From PMNU01 sp035480575 (GTDB lineage: Bacteria > Patescibacteriota > Saccharimonadia > Saccharimonadales > UBA4665): a stretch of 64,000 nucleotides of DNA. Below are positions 56,967 through 64,000 of this stretch, piece after piece. The first letter of the stretch is position 1; every line of letters begins with the position of its first letter. The DNA is taken from positions 6,939 to 70,938 of the forward strand of contig DATIHR010000022.1 in NCBI GenBank assembly GCA_035480575.1, given 5' to 3'. The notes beneath the pieces are model-generated. The model worked only from the letters and a program-made list of their open reading frames with translations. It was not told the origin of the DNA and did not search any database. The position numbers were made by a program, and so were the translations under genes.

Positions 56967-58355
56967 GTGTATAAGCCTAGTCTCTATTTTGTCACCCTGT
57001 TGCTATTGTGCCTGGGTTCGTCGACTGTTCCGTTAGTAACTGCCGCGCCGGTAGGGTTGCGCATTAGCGCCTTGCAAACCGGCAGTAGTACGAGCGCGGC
57101 CGAAGAGTATATAGAGTTGCGTAGCATGGCCGCAGGGCCGATAGATCTGAGCGCATATCGCGTGCAGTTTGCAAGTTCTAGCGCCGTGGATTGGACGGCG
57201 CCATCGCGTACCGTACCTCTTACGGGTACCGTTGCACCTGGCGCTTCGGTACTCATTGCTAGTAAATATCTGCAAAATGGCACAGAAATTCGCTACAAGG
57301 CAGACGTAGCTAGTACTTGGTTTAGTGCGGGTGTAGCCGCAAAAGGTGGCCGGGCAAGGCTGACCTATACGGCCAATATGCTGCAAGCAGATGGCGGCTG
57401 CGCGCCCATAGTTACGGTGATAGACGAAGTAACTTGGACAAACATGCCGCCTGGCCCTAATGTCCAACTTACTCATGTGTCGCCGGGCGTGGGTGTACTG
57501 CCGGACGCTACCTGTACGCCCCCGTCCGCACCGGCCTCCCCTCCGCCTACCGGCGCGAGTACGCCAAAGCAACCGCCGAGTATTCCGGCAATGGATACAG
57601 GGTTGCTGGCACCGCAAATAAGCGAGCTATTCCCTAACCCTGCTGCACCAGCAACCGATACAGCCGACGAATACGTAGAGGTATATAATCCAAACGACGC
57701 GCCGTTCGAGCTGAGCGGCTTTGTGCTTAAGACTGGCCTAAAGGGTACCTATTCGTTTACGTTTTCGCAGGGTACGGTGCTTGCGCCCCATGGTTTTAGC
57801 GGGTTTTTAGCCAAGGATACAAAACTTGTGTTATCTAATACTGCCGGCAAAGCGATATTATTAGACCCGCTCGGCGCCGTACTAGCAGAAACTGACGCCT
57901 ACGGTAAGGCGGCCGCGGGCCAGACGTGGGTATTTGCGAATAATGTCTGGCAATGGACAAGCGAGCCCACATTTGGCCGGCCAAACATCGTGGCGACCCC
58001 GGCGGTTCCCATACAGACAAGTGTGGCTAAAACTACTAGTACTAAGAAGTCTGCAAGCGCAGGGGCTACCAAACCGTCTAAAGCAGTCAAGGCAGCCAAG
58101 ACAAGTGCGCGCGCAACAAAAAAGACGAAGGCGCAGCCCTCGGACGTAGGCGGTTTGCCTATTAAAACAACCGCCACGGCCGCCGCGAGCCCAAGTGGCG
58201 GCACGATCCACCCTGCCATACTTGCCGTCTTTGCTATACTCGCGGTACTATACGGGGCGTATGAGTACCGGCACGACGTGGCAAACAAGATCCAGCAGTT
58301 CCGAGCAAACCGAGCAGCTCGGGCAGCGGCTGGGCAAAGCACTAAAGGGCGGTGA
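56967..58355 (+). CDS. Exported protein with two lamin-tail domains and a C-terminal anchor
   Basis: 463 residues: a signal peptide (about 1-30), a first lamin-tail domain (about 35-165, beginning RISALQTGSSTSAAEEYIEL), a Pro/Ser/Thr-rich linker, a second (about 205-330, beginning ISELFPNPAAPATDTADEYV), a Lys/Ala/Thr-rich stretch of about 60 residues, and a membrane helix (AILAVFAILAVLYGAY) with a basic tail. Lamin-tail domains are found on exported and nuclease proteins and bind surfaces or partners. GTG 56967 is chosen for the signal peptide and the TACGCT seven bases upstream. The 3' part overlaps tsaE by 95 bp. Confidence 0.78.
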   Translation: MYKPSLYFVTLLLLCLGSSTVPLVTAAPVGLRISALQTGSSTSAAEEYIELRSMAAGPIDLSAYRVQFASSSAVDWTAPSRTVPLTGTVAPGASVLIASKYLQNGTEIRYKADVASTWFSAGVAAKGGRARLTYTANMLQADGGCAPIVTVIDEVTWTNMPPGPNVQLTHVSPGVGVLPDATCTPPSAPASPPPTGASTPKQPPSIPAMDTGLLAPQISELFPNPAAPATDTADEYVEVYNPNDAPFELSGFVLKTGLKGTYSFTFSQGTVLAPHGFSGFLAKDTKLVLSNTAGKAILLDPLGAVLAETDAYGKAAAGQTWVFANNVWQWTSEPTFGRPNIVATPAVPIQTSVAKTTSTKKSASAGATKPSKAVKAAKTSARATKKTKAQPSDVGGLPIKTTATAAASPSGGTIHPAILAVFAILAVLYGAYEYRHDVANKIQQFRANRAARAAAGQSTKGR

Positions 58356-58731
58356 GATCATTGAGCTAGTAAGCGATCTCGGCGGTGGTAAAACAACGTT
58401 TGTACGCGGCCTGGCGCGCGGGGCTGGCAGCGCCGACAAGGTAGCGAGCCCTACGTTTACTATCAGTAAGATGTACAAAACCCCCTCGTTCGAAATACAG
58501 CATTTCGATTTTTACCGTCTGGACGAGCCGGGGATTGTTGCCAACGAGCTAGCCGAATTTGTGGGCGACCCGCTAGAGGTCGTGGTAGTAGAGTGGGCAG
58601 ATATTGTGCAGCATGTCCTGCCAGATCAGCGCTTGACGATTGTTTTTAAGCAGACCCCGGAAGGCGACCGCAATATTGTGGTAACTGCCCCGCCCGCATT
58701 ACAGTATTTACTAGAGGCATTGCAAGCATAA
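58261..58731 (+). CDS. tsaE: tRNA threonylcarbamoyladenosine protein TsaE
   Basis: 156 residues. The P-loop SDLGGGKTTFVRGLARG, followed by SPTFTISKMY, FDFYRL and VVVEWADIV, identifies TsaE, the ATPase that helps TsaB-TsaD make t6A37 in ANN-decoding tRNAs. ATG 58261 is used: TACTAT at 58246-58251 lies 9 nt upstream. It overlaps the 3' end of the lamin-tail gene in another frame by 95 bp, an unusually long overlap. It is directly followed by tsaB. Confidence 0.92.
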   Translation: MSTGTTWQTRSSSSEQTEQLGQRLGKALKGGEIIELVSDLGGGKTTFVRGLARGAGSADKVASPTFTISKMYKTPSFEIQHFDFYRLDEPGIVANELAEFVGDPLEVVVVEWADIVQHVLPDQRLTIVFKQTPEGDRNIVVTAPPALQYLLEALQA

Positions 58732-59123
58732 TGTATATATTAACCGTACGTACCGACAACCCAGAGGCCGAGATAGGCTTGTTTGACGGCAACCACCAGC
58801 TGGCCTACGAAACCTGGCACGCGCACCGCGAGTTATCGGTAACGATTCACCGTAAAATAGATGAACTAGTGCGCGGGCAGGGCAAGGAACTAAAAGATGT
58901 AAACGGTATCGTGTGCTTTCAGGGGCCCGGTAGCTTTACTGGCCTGCGTATTGGATTAACGGTTGCCGACGCCCTGGCGTACGGCATGGATATACCTATT
59001 GTCGCTACTATGGGTGACGACTGGGTACAAACTGGCACTGAGCGCTTGCAGGCAGGACAAAACGATCGTATTGCGCTGCCCCATTACGGCGCAGCACCCC
59101 ACATTACTAAGCAAAAGAAATAA
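58731..59123 (+). CDS. tsaB: TsaB-like protein, short form
   Basis: 130 residues, versus about 200-230 in most bacteria. The N-terminal part YILTVRTDNPEAEIGLFDGN and the signature GPGSFTGLRIGLTVADALAY are those of TsaB, the scaffold that holds TsaD. The second ASKHA half is missing, so it may be a reduced form, as I recall for other CPR genomes. The start ATG overlaps the tsaE stop by one base (TAATG), so the two are translationally coupled. No tsaD is present in the window. Confidence 0.85.
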   Translation: MYILTVRTDNPEAEIGLFDGNHQLAYETWHAHRELSVTIHRKIDELVRGQGKELKDVNGIVCFQGPGSFTGLRIGLTVADALAYGMDIPIVATMGDDWVQTGTERLQAGQNDRIALPHYGAAPHITKQKK

Positions 59124-59163
59124 CTTTTGCGTGTAAGGGTTGCTTGTGGTTTAATGTCACCCT

Positions 59164-59892
59164 ATGCTGTTGAGCCCGCGCAGAATACGCGCCCTACATA
59201 CCTCCAAAGCGATTGATGCTCATTTTCGTCTGTTTGTTGCTAGACAAGCCCGGGCAGGTCAGCCATGGGCGCTCAGGTCTGTAGACCAGGGTGTACCGGA
59301 GTTAGATTACAAACCAGAGATTCGTCAAAAGCCCCGCCACAGCGTGGCGGGCGAGACGCCGCCCAAGCGCAATTGGCGCGTACGCCTAGGGATTGCGGCG
59401 ATGGCCTTGCTGCCACTAGTAAGTTTGGGTGCCAGCGGCACTAGGCCGGAAGAATCGGCGCGCGGTGGGGTGTGGGTCGCTGGCATGCCCGATCAGTACG
59501 TACAGCCTACAGTACCCGAGCGGCATGGTTGGCATCCTACAAGTACTGAATGTGTAGACGTTAAGCAAGGCGGTTCGCTATGGAGTGCTGCCGAGCAACG
59601 GGCCGGGGAACTGCCCGGTAAACCACGCCGCGGCCTAACGAATATTTTGCAGGTAGTTATGGCGAAGCGTCTTCCTGAGGGTTCAAACCCTAATATCATC
59701 GACCCTGGCTGCGTCCAAACGCCCACTCTAAAGGTTGCTGGCGGGCTGCAAAATATCATGGAGCATCCGGAGCAAAATCCAGCACTGGCAGCTGATATGC
59801 AGCGCATAAACGACCAGGCAACACTGAGTGACGCGCTCAACCAAAAGATCCCTCTGGCAGATGTACAAGCTGCCATGTCCCGCATGGCATGA
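59164..59892 (+). CDS. Membrane-anchored protein with LysM-like region
   Basis: 242 residues: a 70-residue basic cytoplasmic part, one membrane helix (about 72-90, GIAAMALLPLVSLGASG), then an extracytoplasmic part. The stretch DVKQGGSLWSAAEQRAG and later NPNIIDPGCVQTP resemble the start and end of a LysM domain (GDSLW...A; NP.I.PG), which binds peptidoglycan, but the domain is stretched by insertions. The C-terminal 50 residues are helical. Function in the envelope is likely. Confidence 0.55.
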   Translation: MLLSPRRIRALHTSKAIDAHFRLFVARQARAGQPWALRSVDQGVPELDYKPEIRQKPRHSVAGETPPKRNWRVRLGIAAMALLPLVSLGASGTRPEESARGGVWVAGMPDQYVQPTVPERHGWHPTSTECVDVKQGGSLWSAAEQRAGELPGKPRRGLTNILQVVMAKRLPEGSNPNIIDPGCVQTPTLKVAGGLQNIMEHPEQNPALAADMQRINDQATLSDALNQKIPLADVQAAMSRMA

Positions 59893-60064
59893 TATTGACC
59901 ATTTCGCTTGCGCCGGCGTATACTTTTAAGTAAGGATTTGCCTGATCTGTCTAGCGGTCCGATATCAAAAATTTCTAACTATATTCGACATTCAGATACT
60001 GTTGCCTGGCTAGAGAAGTGATAGCGATTGCTATGGCGATAGTATCTAGATAGAAAGGACATCT

Positions 60065-61579
60065 ATGGAACCGATTACCGTGGTGCTCGTAGCACTTGGT
60101 ATTGCTGCTGGTTTTGGTGCAAATACAGTAGTAACGAAACGACGCATTGGTTCGGCGCAAGAACAGGCCGAAAAAGAGGTTTCTAAGGCTAAACGCGAGG
60201 CCTCTAAAATGCTAGAGACGGCCCGTGCCGATGCCCTCAAAGTAGCCGACGAGGCCCGCCGCGAGGACCAAACCCGCAGGCGGGAATTTAAAGACATCGA
60301 ACAACGGCTGGTCTCGCGCGAGGAAACGCTCGACAAAAAACTGGACGAGCTAGATAAACGCACCGAAAAGTTGCGCACCGCCGAAGGCGAGGTAGAGGAA
60401 CTAAAAGAAGAAATTCGAGCTATCCGTACTCGTCAGCAAGAGAAACTCGAGAAAGTTGCCAAGCTTACTAAAGAAGAAGCCGCCGATAAACTCATGCAAA
60501 TGACCGAGCGCGACATTAAGAACGACCTGACCGGGCTTGTCAGCAAACTCCAAAACGAGGCTAAAGACAACGCCGAAGAGCAAGCAGCGCTTATTATTAC
60601 CACCGCCATGGAGCGCATGGCCAGCGAGGTAACTGCCGAGCGTACCGTTACCTCGGTTAAACTAGAAGACGAAGAAATGAAGGGCCGGATTATCGGCAAA
60701 GAGGGCCGTAATATCCAGGCGCTGCAGCGTGCAACCGGCGTAGATATTATGGTAGACGACACTCCCGGCTACATTGTGTTATCTAGCTTTGACCCAGTGC
60801 GTCGTGAGGTTGCCCGCCAGGCGTTGGAAATGCTCATGAAGGACGGCCGCATACACCCTGGCCGTATCGAAGAGGTTGTAGAGAAAGCCCAAAAGAATGT
60901 CGAGAAAGACGTTATCCGTGCCGGCGAAGACGCCGCCCGTGAAGTCGGTGTTATTGGCATGCCTAAGGAGATATTGCATCTCTTGGGCGAACTCAAATAC
61001 CGTACTAGCTACGGCCAAAACGTCCTGAAACACTCTACCGAAATGGCCCACATTGCCGGCATTATTGCCGAGGAAGTTGGCGCCAACGTTAAGACGACGA
61101 AGTACGCCGCACTCGTGCACGACCTAGGCAAGGCACTGACGCACAAAATGGAGGGCAAGCACCACCATATATCTGGCGAAATTTTGCGCAAGTATGGCGC
61201 GCCCGAAGCAGTTGCCCTGGCCGCCGAACAACACCACGATGACGTCGAAGCAACGAGTACCGAAGCCCTTATTGTCCGCGTCGTAGACGCCATTAGCGCT
61301 GCCCGTCCAGGTGCCCGCAATATATCGGCCGAGAATTTTGTGGAGCGCATGAAGGAGCTAGAGAACGTAGCAAACAGCTTTAATGGTATTGAAAAATCGT
61401 ACGCCATTAGCGCCGGGCGCGAAGTACGGGTATTTGTACGGCCACAAAGCATCGACGACCTGGCAGCCATTAAGCTGGCCCGCGACATCGCTACCAAAAT
61501 TGAAAGTACTATGCAGTACCCCGGCACCATTAAGGTAAACGTTATCCGCGAAACCCGAGCTATAGAATTCGCTAAGTAG
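60065..61579 (+). CDS. rny: Ribonuclease Y
   Basis: 504 residues: an N-terminal membrane anchor (about 4-20), a long coiled coil (about 25-150), a KH domain (GRIIGKEGRNIQALQRATGV near 207) and an HD domain (LVHDLGKALTH near 350). It initiates mRNA decay as an endonuclease at the membrane. AGAAAGGAC precedes ATG 60065. The next gene but two is ymdB, a pairing conserved in Firmicutes and other phyla. An intergenic gap of about 170 bp upstream holds no gene. Confidence 0.97.
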   Translation: MEPITVVLVALGIAAGFGANTVVTKRRIGSAQEQAEKEVSKAKREASKMLETARADALKVADEARREDQTRRREFKDIEQRLVSREETLDKKLDELDKRTEKLRTAEGEVEELKEEIRAIRTRQQEKLEKVAKLTKEEAADKLMQMTERDIKNDLTGLVSKLQNEAKDNAEEQAALIITTAMERMASEVTAERTVTSVKLEDEEMKGRIIGKEGRNIQALQRATGVDIMVDDTPGYIVLSSFDPVRREVARQALEMLMKDGRIHPGRIEEVVEKAQKNVEKDVIRAGEDAAREVGVIGMPKEILHLLGELKYRTSYGQNVLKHSTEMAHIAGIIAEEVGANVKTTKYAALVHDLGKALTHKMEGKHHHISGEILRKYGAPEAVALAAEQHHDDVEATSTEALIVRVVDAISAARPGARNISAENFVERMKELENVANSFNGIEKSYAISAGREVRVFVRPQSIDDLAAIKLARDIATKIESTMQYPGTIKVNVIRETRAIEFAK

Positions 61580-61580
61580 T

Positions 61581-62252
61581 ATGAAGCACGTATTTCTGTT
61601 TGGGGCTAGTTATGTGCACGGCGTGGGCGGCCCGCAGGGTGGCTGGGCAGATAAAATAAAGGTGTCGCTGCACCGCGATATGTACGGCGAGGATGCCACT
61701 GGCGAAACGTGCGAGGTGTACGAACTAGGCGTACCCGGGGCAAGTACAGAGGAGTCTATTAAACGGTTCGAGCCCGAGCTGCAGGCTCGCCTGACGGCGA
61801 ATAGTTCTCGTGACGATACTATTATTGTGCTGCAAAATGGTGCTAACGATTCCAAGGCCGTGGACAGCCCCGAAGCCTATGTAAGTACTCCCGAAGCATT
61901 TGCTAAAAACGTACAAGCCATGCTTGCGATAGCGCAAAAATACGCCGCACACGTTATTGTGCTAGGCTTGCCACCATTTGACGAGCGCAAGGTGCGCCCC
62001 AAACACAACCCTATAACCGGCAAAGACTCGTATTTCAGCAATGCTCGCCTTAAAGCGTTCGAAGATGTTTGGAAGCAAGCGTGCCAATCCGCCGATGTGC
62101 TGTTTATTCCCCTGTACGACACCGTGCCCGAAACGTGGACCGATCGCTACCTATATATCGATGGCGTGCACCCAAACGATGCCGGCCACCAGTGGATTGC
62201 AAACCAGCTAGAGCCGCACCTGCGCGAGCGCTTGGGGGATTTGTATGATTAA
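61581..62252 (+). CDS. SGNH/GDSL-type hydrolase
   Basis: 223 residues. Block I FGASYVHGVG (Ser nucleophile), block III NGANDSK (GxND) and block V DGVHPNDAGH (Asp and His) are all present, so the catalytic triad is complete. Family members are esterases, lipases or acetylxylan-type deacetylases; the substrate is not evident. There is no signal peptide, so it should act in the cytoplasm. It begins two bases after rny stops and overlaps the HAD gene by eight bases, all in one operon. Confidence 0.85.
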   Translation: MKHVFLFGASYVHGVGGPQGGWADKIKVSLHRDMYGEDATGETCEVYELGVPGASTEESIKRFEPELQARLTANSSRDDTIIVLQNGANDSKAVDSPEAYVSTPEAFAKNVQAMLAIAQKYAAHVIVLGLPPFDERKVRPKHNPITGKDSYFSNARLKAFEDVWKQACQSADVLFIPLYDTVPETWTDRYLYIDGVHPNDAGHQWIANQLEPHLRERLGDLYD

Positions 62253-62856
62253 AGCTGTACTGTTTGATTTTGGCGGTGTACTTAGCGAAGCGGGCGCGCG
62301 TGGCACGGTGCGCAACTGGCTTGGTAAGGTATATGGTTTGGACCTTGACGTCCAAAAAGCAGAGGATGTGTTTTATAGGATGTGGCGCGGCCAAATCAGC
62401 GACGACGACTTTTTAGCCGAAATGAGCCGCCGGTACCCCGAAGTACCAGTTGTAACCAAGGCTGACTTTATGAAGCATATGCAGCAGTTCCATCGTTGCC
62501 GGCCGGTATACGCCCTTGCCGAGCAACTGCGAGCCTATGGCATTAAAACTGGTATTTTGTCCAATGTATTTGGCATGGGCGCCGAGCCACTGCGGGCAGG
62601 TGGGTTTTACGACGATTTTGATCCGGTAGTACTATCGAGCGACACCGGCCTGGCAAAGCCCGACCCTGCGTTTTACCAGCTAGCTATGAGCAAGTTGGGG
62701 TGCGCCCCCCAAGAGATTTTATTTATAGACGACCAACAATATGCTCTCGATCCAGCCGTAGCCATGGGTATGTACACTATCCTTGCTATTTCGCCGGAGC
62801 AAATTGTAACCGACACCAAAAAACTCATCAAAGCCCAGAACGGCCTTAATCTTTAG
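62245..62856 (+). CDS. HAD-family hydrolase
   Basis: 203 residues of HAD subfamily IA. Motif I is FDFGGVLSE, with the nucleophile Asp8 but Gly instead of the usual second Asp, as in the epoxide-hydrolase-like/YihX branch. Motif II is GILSNVFG, motif III lies in GLAKPDPAFY with Lys, and motif IV is LFIDDQQYALDPA. The helical cap lies at about 18-90. Small phosphorylated metabolites are typical substrates. The start overlaps the SGNH gene by eight bases. Confidence 0.87.
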   Translation: MIKAVLFDFGGVLSEAGARGTVRNWLGKVYGLDLDVQKAEDVFYRMWRGQISDDDFLAEMSRRYPEVPVVTKADFMKHMQQFHRCRPVYALAEQLRAYGIKTGILSNVFGMGAEPLRAGGFYDDFDPVVLSSDTGLAKPDPAFYQLAMSKLGCAPQEILFIDDQQYALDPAVAMGMYTILAISPEQIVTDTKKLIKAQNGLNL

Positions 62857-62868
62857 TATGATAGCTGT

Positions 62869-63672
62869 ATGACCATTTTGTATGTTGGCGATGTAATGGG
62901 CGAATCCGGCATTCGGATTGTCGAGCGCGTGTTGCCAGGCCTTAAAAAAGATAAAGCCATCGACCTTGTTATTGCCCAGGCCGAAAACCTCAGCGACGGC
63001 AAGGGTGTACGCCCAGACGACCTAAAGCGCCTGCAAGCTGCCGGTGTAGATTTTTGCACGGGCGGTAACCATAGTTTTTTCCGCGAAGAGATATTTGACG
63101 CGTTAAACGACCCTGGTCAGCCTATTATCCGCCCTGCAAACTACCCCACCGGTACGCCCGGCTTAGGACATAAATACGTTACGACCGCCAAGGGCAAGGT
63201 GCTCGTTATCAGCCTCTTGGGCAAAATTGTCGGCAAAGACGCCGACGTGCCGGTAGATAACCCACTAAAAATTATTGATGAGATTTTAGCCAAAGAGGTA
63301 GACACCGATCGTGTGGCCACGGTCGTTAACTACCACGGCGATTACAGCAGCGAAAAGCGTATTATCGGTTATTACCTAGATGGCCGCGTAACCGCCGTCA
63401 TTGGCGACCACTGGCACGTGCCGACCGCCGACGCCGATGTATTACCCAAGGGCACGGCGCACATGACAGACGTTGGCATGTGCGGCTCGCTGGACAGTAG
63501 CTTGGGCGTTAAGCTTAGCACACTCATACCCCGCTGGCGCGATGGTGTGGTAACGAAAAACATTCTCGAAACCGAAGGCCGCATGCAATTTAACGCAGTA
63601 CTTATTGAAACAAACGATGCCGGCAGGGCAGGCACCATAGAACCCATCCACCACATATTTAGTAGTTTATGA
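62869..63672 (+). CDS. ymdB: YmdB-family metallophosphoesterase
   Basis: 267 residues, normal size for the YmdB/TIGR00282 family. Metal-binding blocks GDVMGESGIRIVERVLPGL, QAENLSDGKGVRPDD, TGGNHSFF and NYHGDYSSEKRIIGYYLDGR are seen; the final block is GDHWHVPTADADVLPKGTAH, in place of the usual GTHTHVQTAD. B. subtilis YmdB is a 2',3'-cAMP phosphodiesterase affecting biofilm and sporulation. TATGAT at 62857-62862 lies 6 nt before ATG 62869. It ends the rny gene group. Confidence 0.9.
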   Translation: MTILYVGDVMGESGIRIVERVLPGLKKDKAIDLVIAQAENLSDGKGVRPDDLKRLQAAGVDFCTGGNHSFFREEIFDALNDPGQPIIRPANYPTGTPGLGHKYVTTAKGKVLVISLLGKIVGKDADVPVDNPLKIIDEILAKEVDTDRVATVVNYHGDYSSEKRIIGYYLDGRVTAVIGDHWHVPTADADVLPKGTAHMTDVGMCGSLDSSLGVKLSTLIPRWRDGVVTKNILETEGRMQFNAVLIETNDAGRAGTIEPIHHIFSSL

Positions 63673-63718
63673 TGTGGCTGTTCATTATGCCTGTAATCTG
63701 TTAAAATAGAGCTTACTT

Positions 63719-63795
63719 CGGGGTGTGGCGCAGTTGGCTAGCGCGCCGCGTTTGGGACGCGGAGGTCGAAGGTTCGAGTCCTTTCACCCCGACCA
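63719..63795 (+). tRNA. tRNA-Pro (TGG)
   Basis: Acceptor CGGGGTG/CACCCCG, D arm GCGC/GCGC, anticodon stem CCGCG/CGCGG around loop TTTGGGA (anticodon TGG), T arm GAAGG/CCTTT with TTCGAGT, and encoded ACCA. Its 3' part is repeated 210 bp downstream, and its T arm is repeated once more in the other orientation. Confidence 0.95.
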
Positions 63796-63835
63796 AAGTA
63801 AAGAGTCTAGGCCGTAGGTCTAGGCTCTTTACTTT
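63795..63835 (+). terminator. Terminator of tRNA-Pro
   Basis: A 16-bp stem, AAAGTAAAGAGTCTAG with CTAGGCTCTTTACTTT (one G-T pair), begins at the A of the CCA and ends in TTTT. Confidence 0.85.
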
Positions 63836-63849
63836 TATCTGAGTTTAGG

Positions 63850-63864
63850 CTCGAACCTTCGACC
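63850..63864 (-). repeat. Inverted 15-bp copy of the tRNA-Pro T arm
   Basis: CTCGAACCTTCGACC is the exact reverse complement of 63764-63778 in tRNA-Pro. Confidence 0.8.
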
Positions 63865-63869
63865 GTAGG

Positions 63870-63894
63870 CATGACTGTCCAGTGGACAGTCATG
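63870..63894. repeat. Perfect 11-bp hairpin
   Basis: CATGACTGTCC-agt-GGACAGTCATG, followed by TTTT. It could be a terminator or a recombinase-binding site in the region after tRNA-Pro. A further imperfect hairpin, ATGTCG...CGACAT, lies at about 63945-63968. Confidence 0.7.
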
Positions 63895-63977
63895 TTTTCC
63901 TTGCTTGGCCCCAAATGGAGCGGCTTGCCGCGAATGAGGGCTTGATGTCGTCCGCTGACGGGCGACATGATGTGCTT

Positions 63978-64000
63978 GAAGGTTCGAGTCCTTTCACCCC
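63978..64000 (+). repeat. Direct repeat of the tRNA-Pro 3' end (cut by window edge)
   Basis: At least 23 bp, GAAGGTTCGAGTCCTTTCAC then CCC, are identical to 63768-63790 within the tRNA gene. The match runs to the window edge and may be longer. Such copies are typical of attachment sites of elements integrated in tRNA genes. Confidence 0.8.

Noticed and set aside
1..64000. CRISPR array or cas genes
   Set aside because: No regularly spaced repeats and no Cas-like proteins were seen.
1..64000. Alternative genetic code (TGA as Gly, as in Gracilibacteria)
   Set aside because: TGA ends several full-length conserved genes here and does not interrupt known proteins.

Overview
The window looks like chromosome of a Candidatus Saccharibacteria (TM7 / Patescibacteria) relative. 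This rests on the gene set: many short lineage-specific proteins sit between compact housekeeping genes, TGA is used as stop, type IV pilin-like proteins and a ComEC channel are present, and biosynthetic pathways are absent. No rRNA or marker-tree evidence is available here, so the phylum is an inference.

Layout. 1-2317 is the end of an integrated mobile element: a large serine recombinase gene runs into the 3' end of a CAT-anticodon tRNA (tRNA-Ile2-like). 2.5-12.5 kb holds a FtsB/DivIC-like division protein, a surface group (PKD-like protein, cupredoxin-like protein, polytopic membrane protein), two tandem paralogs with a possible nuclease motif, a secreted bactofilin-like protein, tRNA-fMet, a redoxin, a YdcF-like protein and YjbQ. 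12.5-14.9 kb contains three very small genes, including a 31-codon gene with its own promoter, operator-like palindromes and terminator, plus an APH-type kinase and tRNA-Met. 14.9-25.5 kb carries phosphatases, a TRIC-type channel, tilS, ftsH, murJ, a prepilin and lepA. 26-34 kb has two guanylate-kinase-like proteins and the heat-shock cluster hrcA-grpE-dnaK-dnaJ with CIRCE operators. 34.1-38.4 kb is an ATP-grasp/retropepsin cluster with three RimK-like ligases. 39.4-44.6 kb has a YefM-YoeB module, tRNA-Lys, comEC and three tandem paralogs, one frameshifted. 44.7-48.7 kb is yebC and ruvC-ruvA-ruvB with two unknown genes interleaved. 50.2-51.8 kb is a cassette flanked by 41-bp direct repeats of a prepilin gene end. 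51.8-56 kb has that prepilin, a degenerate GspE/PilB ATPase, recA and recX. 57-64 kb holds a lamin-tail surface protein, tsaE, tsaB, rny, ymdB and tRNA-Pro followed by a partial repeat of the tRNA 3' end.

Cross-cutting patterns. More than twenty genes have a -10-like hexamer ending 6-10 nt before the start codon, so leaderless transcription is probably common; others have clear Shine-Dalgarno sites. Terminator stems of several tRNAs start at or include the encoded CCA end. Several enzyme-family proteins have lost key catalytic residues. tRNA ends and a pilin gene end are reused as recombination sites. Gene starts were chosen by eye from these signals. Nothing was searched against a database.
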